Positions 61,785 through 64,000 of a stretch of DNA of 64,000 bases are shown here, piece by piece. The notes beneath the pieces were generated by a model, which made no database searches, had not been told where the DNA came from, and was given only the letters and a program-made list of their open reading frames with translations. The stretch's first letter is position 1. The number at the start of each line of letters is the position of its first letter. This DNA is from B30-G6 sp964633115. GTDB taxonomy: Bacteria > Desulfobacterota > Desulfobacteria > Desulfobacterales > B30-G6. The stretch is from NCBI GenBank assembly GCA_964633115.1, contig CAZWEO010000008.1, positions 14,935-78,934 on the forward strand, given 5' to 3'. The translations under genes were made by a program, and so were the position numbers.

Positions 61785-62756
61785 TTAGGCCATAATCTTT
61801 TGCAAAAGAGCAGCTAATTTGCTTGAATCATGCCGAACGATGCCCCCCGTGGTATCCAACAGGTTGGCAGCGTGGATAAGACGGTTTTGCCAAAATGGCA
61901 GTTTGCTATCAATCTCGACAAACCGCGCCTTTTGCTTTCCGTAAAGTTGGAGCACTTTCTCTTCAGGCTTTTTGGAATTGTGAACAATATCATCCAATCG
62001 CTTCCCAATGGTTTCCTCCAACTTGGCAACAAAATCTCGACCGGCAAACTGGTGTGTTTCCCCGAATTTGGTCATGATGTTGACGATAAATGCGATCTTA
62101 GCATTTGTAGCCTGCAGTGCTTCTTTTACATTGGGAACGATCAGGTTTGGCAGGATGCTGGTAAACAGGTCTCCCGGGCCGATAATGATAAAATCGGCCT
62201 GGTCGATAGCATCGATAACCGGGGGGTAAACCGAAATGACATCACTATGATGCGGAACCAGATATACATCCCTAATTTGTTCACGCTGGTTTCCCCTGGG
62301 CATATCGATGGCGGCCTCACCATAAATCCTGGCATTATCGGTTAGCTCCGCTACAAGAGTTGCACGATCAATGGTTACAGGTAGAATCGTTCCTTTGACA
62401 TCCAAAATTTCCGCCAGTGCATTGATACCTGCTGGAAAACTGCCTGTGTATCGTGAAAGCATGGTTAGCAACATATTGCCAGCATTATGCCCGGAAAGGC
62501 GTCGGTCTTTGACAAAGCGTTTGAGCAGGATGTTGCGCACCATATCATGCTGAGGCGAGAGTGCGAGAACGCATTTCAAGATGTCACCCGGCGGGAGAAT
62601 TCCCAATTCGTCACGCAGGCGACCGGTGCTGCCGCCAGAGTCAACCATGGAAACGACGGCAGTGATATCAACGTCGTCCAGCTCACGTAATCCTGACAAC
62701 AGGGCAAATTGCCCGCTGCCACCGCCAATGGTCACGATTTTTCTTCTAGCTGCCAT
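61785..62756 (-). CDS. yvcK: YvcK family protein (gluconeogenesis factor, CofD-like)
   Basis: A 323-residue protein. VTIGGGSGQFALLSGLREL is the dinucleotide-binding N-terminus, VVSMVDSGGSTGRLRDELGILPPGD is the CofD/YvcK signature, and FIIIGPGDLFTSILPNLIVPNVKEAL follows. YvcK binds UDP-sugars and supports cell-wall/gluconeogenic growth in Bacillus. The family is broad; the exact role here is unproven. A terminator follows. Confidence 0.92.
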   Translation of the reverse strand: MAARRKIVTIGGGSGQFALLSGLRELDDVDITAVVSMVDSGGSTGRLRDELGILPPGDILKCVLALSPQHDMVRNILLKRFVKDRRLSGHNAGNMLLTMLSRYTGSFPAGINALAEILDVKGTILPVTIDRATLVAELTDNARIYGEAAIDMPRGNQREQIRDVYLVPHHSDVISVYPPVIDAIDQADFIIIGPGDLFTSILPNLIVPNVKEALQATNAKIAFIVNIMTKFGETHQFAGRDFVAKLEETIGKRLDDIVHNSKKPEEKVLQLYGKQKARFVEIDSKLPFWQNRLIHAANLLDTTGGIVRHDSSKLAALLQKIMA

Positions 62757-62862
62757 CGTTATACCTCGAATTGCTATATCGCCTTGAGAAAATATCTAAA
62801 CTGCTTTTTATACGAAATGGATTTTTTGCTGGTAACAAGTATACAAATTGAACAAATAAAAA

Positions 62863-62891
62863 AAGGAGTCGCCTTAATGGGCAAACTCCTT
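62863..62891 (-). terminator. Terminator after the tRNA-Asp remnant
   Basis: AAGGAGT and ACTCCTT (7 bp) with a 15-nt loop. On the minus strand a TTTTTTTATTT tract follows. It lies 7 bp after the CCA of the truncated tRNA, as a native tRNA terminator would. Confidence 0.75.
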
Positions 62892-62898
62892 ATTTTTA

Positions 62899-62945
62899 TG
62901 GCGGGAGCGACGAGACTCGAACTCGCGACCTCCGGCGTGACAGGC
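62899..62945 (-). tRNA. Truncated tRNA-Asp (3' half only), attachment-site scar
   Basis: On the minus strand the sequence reads CCTGTCACGCC, then GGAGGTCGCGAGTTCGAGTC, then TCGTCGCTCCCGCCA. That is an anticodon loop with GTC, a 3' anticodon stem, variable loop, a paired T-arm, acceptor 3' strand and CCA. The 5' half is missing and replaced by unrelated AT-rich DNA beyond GC of the anticodon stem. So it is not a working tRNA but the 3'-half left by tRNA-targeted integration. Confidence 0.75.
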
Positions 62946-63146
62946 TACCTATCCCATTTTAGAATCCACAATAATATTAATTATTTAGAGTCATATCAAA
63001 ATCTTACTGCGTTAATATTTGTGTGAATATATCGGTAAAAATATGGAAAAACCTGTATTTCCTTTCAGACTTTCACTCAGTTTTTCACTCAGTGGATTCC
63101 TGCCATCAAACCATCCTCTTAACCACCCAATACACAGCGTACGCGG
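62946..63146. other. AT-rich stretch between tRNA scar and integrase remnant
   Basis: No gene is seen. It has a short direct repeat TTTCACTCAGT at about 63071 and 63082. It probably belongs to the inserted element's end. Confidence 0.45.
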
Positions 63147-63359
63147 GTGTCATACATCACAAATGCACTGAATGAAAACAAGCGGATGAGTTTTGTCCAG
63201 AAACAGGTCGGGCATGCCACAACTCGGATGATTATGGACCATTATTACCGGCATACACCGGCACCGGATGACGGCTCACGGCTGGAAAATGCTTGGAATT
63301 CTACCAGGATTCTACCAGAGTCAGATGAGCTGGATTCAGAAGTTATTGAAAAGATTTAG
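63147..63359 (+). pseudogene. Tyrosine recombinase (integrase) C-terminal remnant
   Basis: A 70-residue frame with FVQKQVGHATTRMIMDHYYRH, the C-terminal integrase box with GH and the Tyr nucleophile region, then APDDGSRLENAW. The catalytic Arg and the first His boxes upstream are lost, since the preceding frame has no integrase-like sequence. It may start by GTG, but is likely not functional. Confidence 0.75.
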
Positions 63360-63365
63360 AAAAAA

Positions 63366-63387
63366 TGGTGGGGGCGGGAGTCGAACC
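63366..63387 (-). other. Second tRNA/tmRNA 3'-end fragment
   Basis: On the minus strand GGTTCGACTCCCGC and CCCCACCA form a T-arm 3' half and an acceptor with CCA, 22 nt. The rest of the RNA is missing. It lies 7 bp after the integrase remnant, a common place for an att site. It could be from a tRNA or tmRNA. Confidence 0.55.
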
Positions 63388-63560
63388 TATGCCCATGCCT
63401 ATTTTTCTTAATGATTTCAATATAATATTTTTAGGGTGAACAACAAAATGTACCCGTTATGGCATTTAATGACCTGTTTCAATAGACCTTAAATGGTTTG
63501 ATATGCTTTATAAATTATGGCATTGTGTGAACAAAAATAAAGATTTTTTTCAAATCATCC

Positions 63561-63589
63561 TTGACAGGCGCGGTAATATTTACTATCTT
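63561..63589 (+). promoter_or_regulatory. Sigma-70-type promoter of the ncRNA-Abi module
   Basis: TTGACA (63561-63566), a 17-bp spacer and TATCTT (63584-63589). The start would be near 63596-63598, at the head of the structured RNA. Confidence 0.7.
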
Positions 63590-63596
63590 AATGAGC

Positions 63597-63647
63597 AACA
63601 ACACCTGCCACGCCTATCCTTGGAAGCGCAAATCGGCAGGTTTTTTT
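63597..63647 (+). ncRNA. Structured RNA ending in a terminator, directly ahead of the Abi_2 gene
   Basis: About 50 nt. ACCTGCC (63603-63609) pairs with GGCAGGT (63635-63641), enclosing CGC...GCG (63611-63613 with 63626-63628) around a CCTTGGA-containing loop. Seven T follow the stem and run straight into ATG 63648. It has the look of a small RNA with its own promoter and terminator. I recall recent reports that Abi_2/AbiF genes are accompanied by an ncRNA that acts as an antitoxin; this arrangement fits. The exact 5' end is inferred. Confidence 0.65.
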
Positions 63648-64000
63648 ATGCAAAAATCCCGCAGTGTATTTGATAAAGCTCCCCTTACTCTTGACCAGCT
63701 GATAAAGCTTCTCAAATCTCGTGGTCTCACAATTGAAGATTCCGAAAGAGCAAAACGCTACCTCCGCTACATAGGCTATTTCAGGTTATCAAGGTATTTC
63801 TCGCCCTTTAAGGACAGACCATCTGGCACAGAATTCAAGCCAGGTGCAACCTTCGATGATATTCTAAATGTCTATATTTTTGACCGAAAGCTTCGTCTTT
63901 TAATAATAGACGCTATTGAAAGAATAGAGGTTGCAGTAAGAGCATCCATATCAAATACGATGAGTATTTCATATGGTTCACACTGGTATTGTGAAAGAGG
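63648..64000 (+). CDS. Abi_2 family (AbiD/AbiF-like) protein, cut by window end
   Basis: At least 117 residues from ATG 63648, open to the window end. APLTLDQLIKLLKSRGLTIED and AKRYLRYIGYFRLSRYF are the Abi_2 start, and FDRKLRLLIIDAIERIEVAVRASI is its central helix pair. The rest, including any C-terminal HEPN Rx4-6H motif, is outside. Abi_2 proteins act in abortive infection against phage; they are thought to be HEPN RNases. The gene lacks a separate ribosome site: the AGG of the RNA's 3' stem lies 7 nt before the ATG. It lies in the island beyond the tRNA scar. Confidence 0.88.
   Translation, partial: MQKSRSVFDKAPLTLDQLIKLLKSRGLTIEDSERAKRYLRYIGYFRLSRYFSPFKDRPSGTEFKPGATFDDILNVYIFDRKLRLLIIDAIERIEVAVRASISNTMSISYGSHWYCER

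Noticed and set aside
1..64000. CRISPR arrays or rRNA genes
   Set aside because: No regularly spaced repeats and no rRNA-like stretches were seen.

Overview
The window looks like a piece of chromosome from a strictly anaerobic bacterium, most likely a Desulfobacterota (sulfate-reducer-like) lineage. This is inferred from gene content: a tungsten-type aldehyde:ferredoxin oxidoreductase with its own polyferredoxin, two glycyl radical enzymes with an activase, two MttB-superfamily methyltransferases, several ferredoxin-like proteins carrying a CNCC-type cysteine cluster, a menaquinone prenyltransferase, and a tiny RR..DRR-repeat protein of a kind I associate with that group. There is one 100-N scaffold gap at 23949-24048.

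Layout. 1-9 kb: end of an alanyl-tRNA-synthetase-type DHHA1 protein, an FRG-domain protein, a HAMP/SpoIIE phosphatase, MFS and EamA transporters, a PLP enzyme of the D-cysteine desulfhydrase family and a penicillin-acylase lipoprotein. 9-18 kb: an RND/MMPL exporter, two small Fe-S proteins, a DUF3783 protein, a decayed peroxiredoxin, proline dehydrogenase and a Na/Pi cotransporter. 18-29 kb: a PatB-type lyase, typA, tex (broken by the gap), and a menA-ABC transporter operon preceded by a larger Fe-S protein. 29-34.5 kb: a complete branched-chain-amino-acid-type ABC transporter (livGF-HM-K) interrupted by a four-helix-bundle gene.

34.7-50.5 kb is the most distinctive metabolic block. It lies entirely on the minus strand: PAS/sigma-54 activator, glycyl radical activase, glycyl radical enzyme 2, an APH-fold kinase, glycyl radical enzyme 1, MttB-like 2, DUF4037, DUF4125, MttB-like 1, polyferredoxin and AOR. 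Both glycyl radical enzymes resemble choline TMA-lyase (CutC). A reasonable model is uptake of an N-methylated or quaternary amine, radical C-N cleavage to an amine plus an aldehyde, oxidation of the aldehyde by AOR onto ferredoxin, and demethylation of the amine by the MttB homologues. A sigma-54 promoter candidate and a pair of dyads (possible enhancer) lie just ahead of the activase. Next to the block are a PylB-like (methylornithine synthase) gene without any other pyl gene in view, a nitrilase-fold amidase, and an Opp/Dpp transporter with a GntR regulator (50.6-59.2 kb).

59-64 kb: a MerR-like regulator with a clear autoregulatory promoter, an AAA/DUF4143 ATPase, yvcK, and then an integration scar made of the 3' half of a tRNA-Asp with its own terminator, an integrase C-terminal remnant and a second tRNA/tmRNA 3' end. 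Beyond the scar is a defence-type module: a promoter, a roughly 50-nt structured RNA ending in a terminator, and the start of an Abi_2 (AbiD/AbiF) protein that runs off the window. This RNA plus Abi pair and the GRE/MttB/AOR block are the two most interesting systems here.
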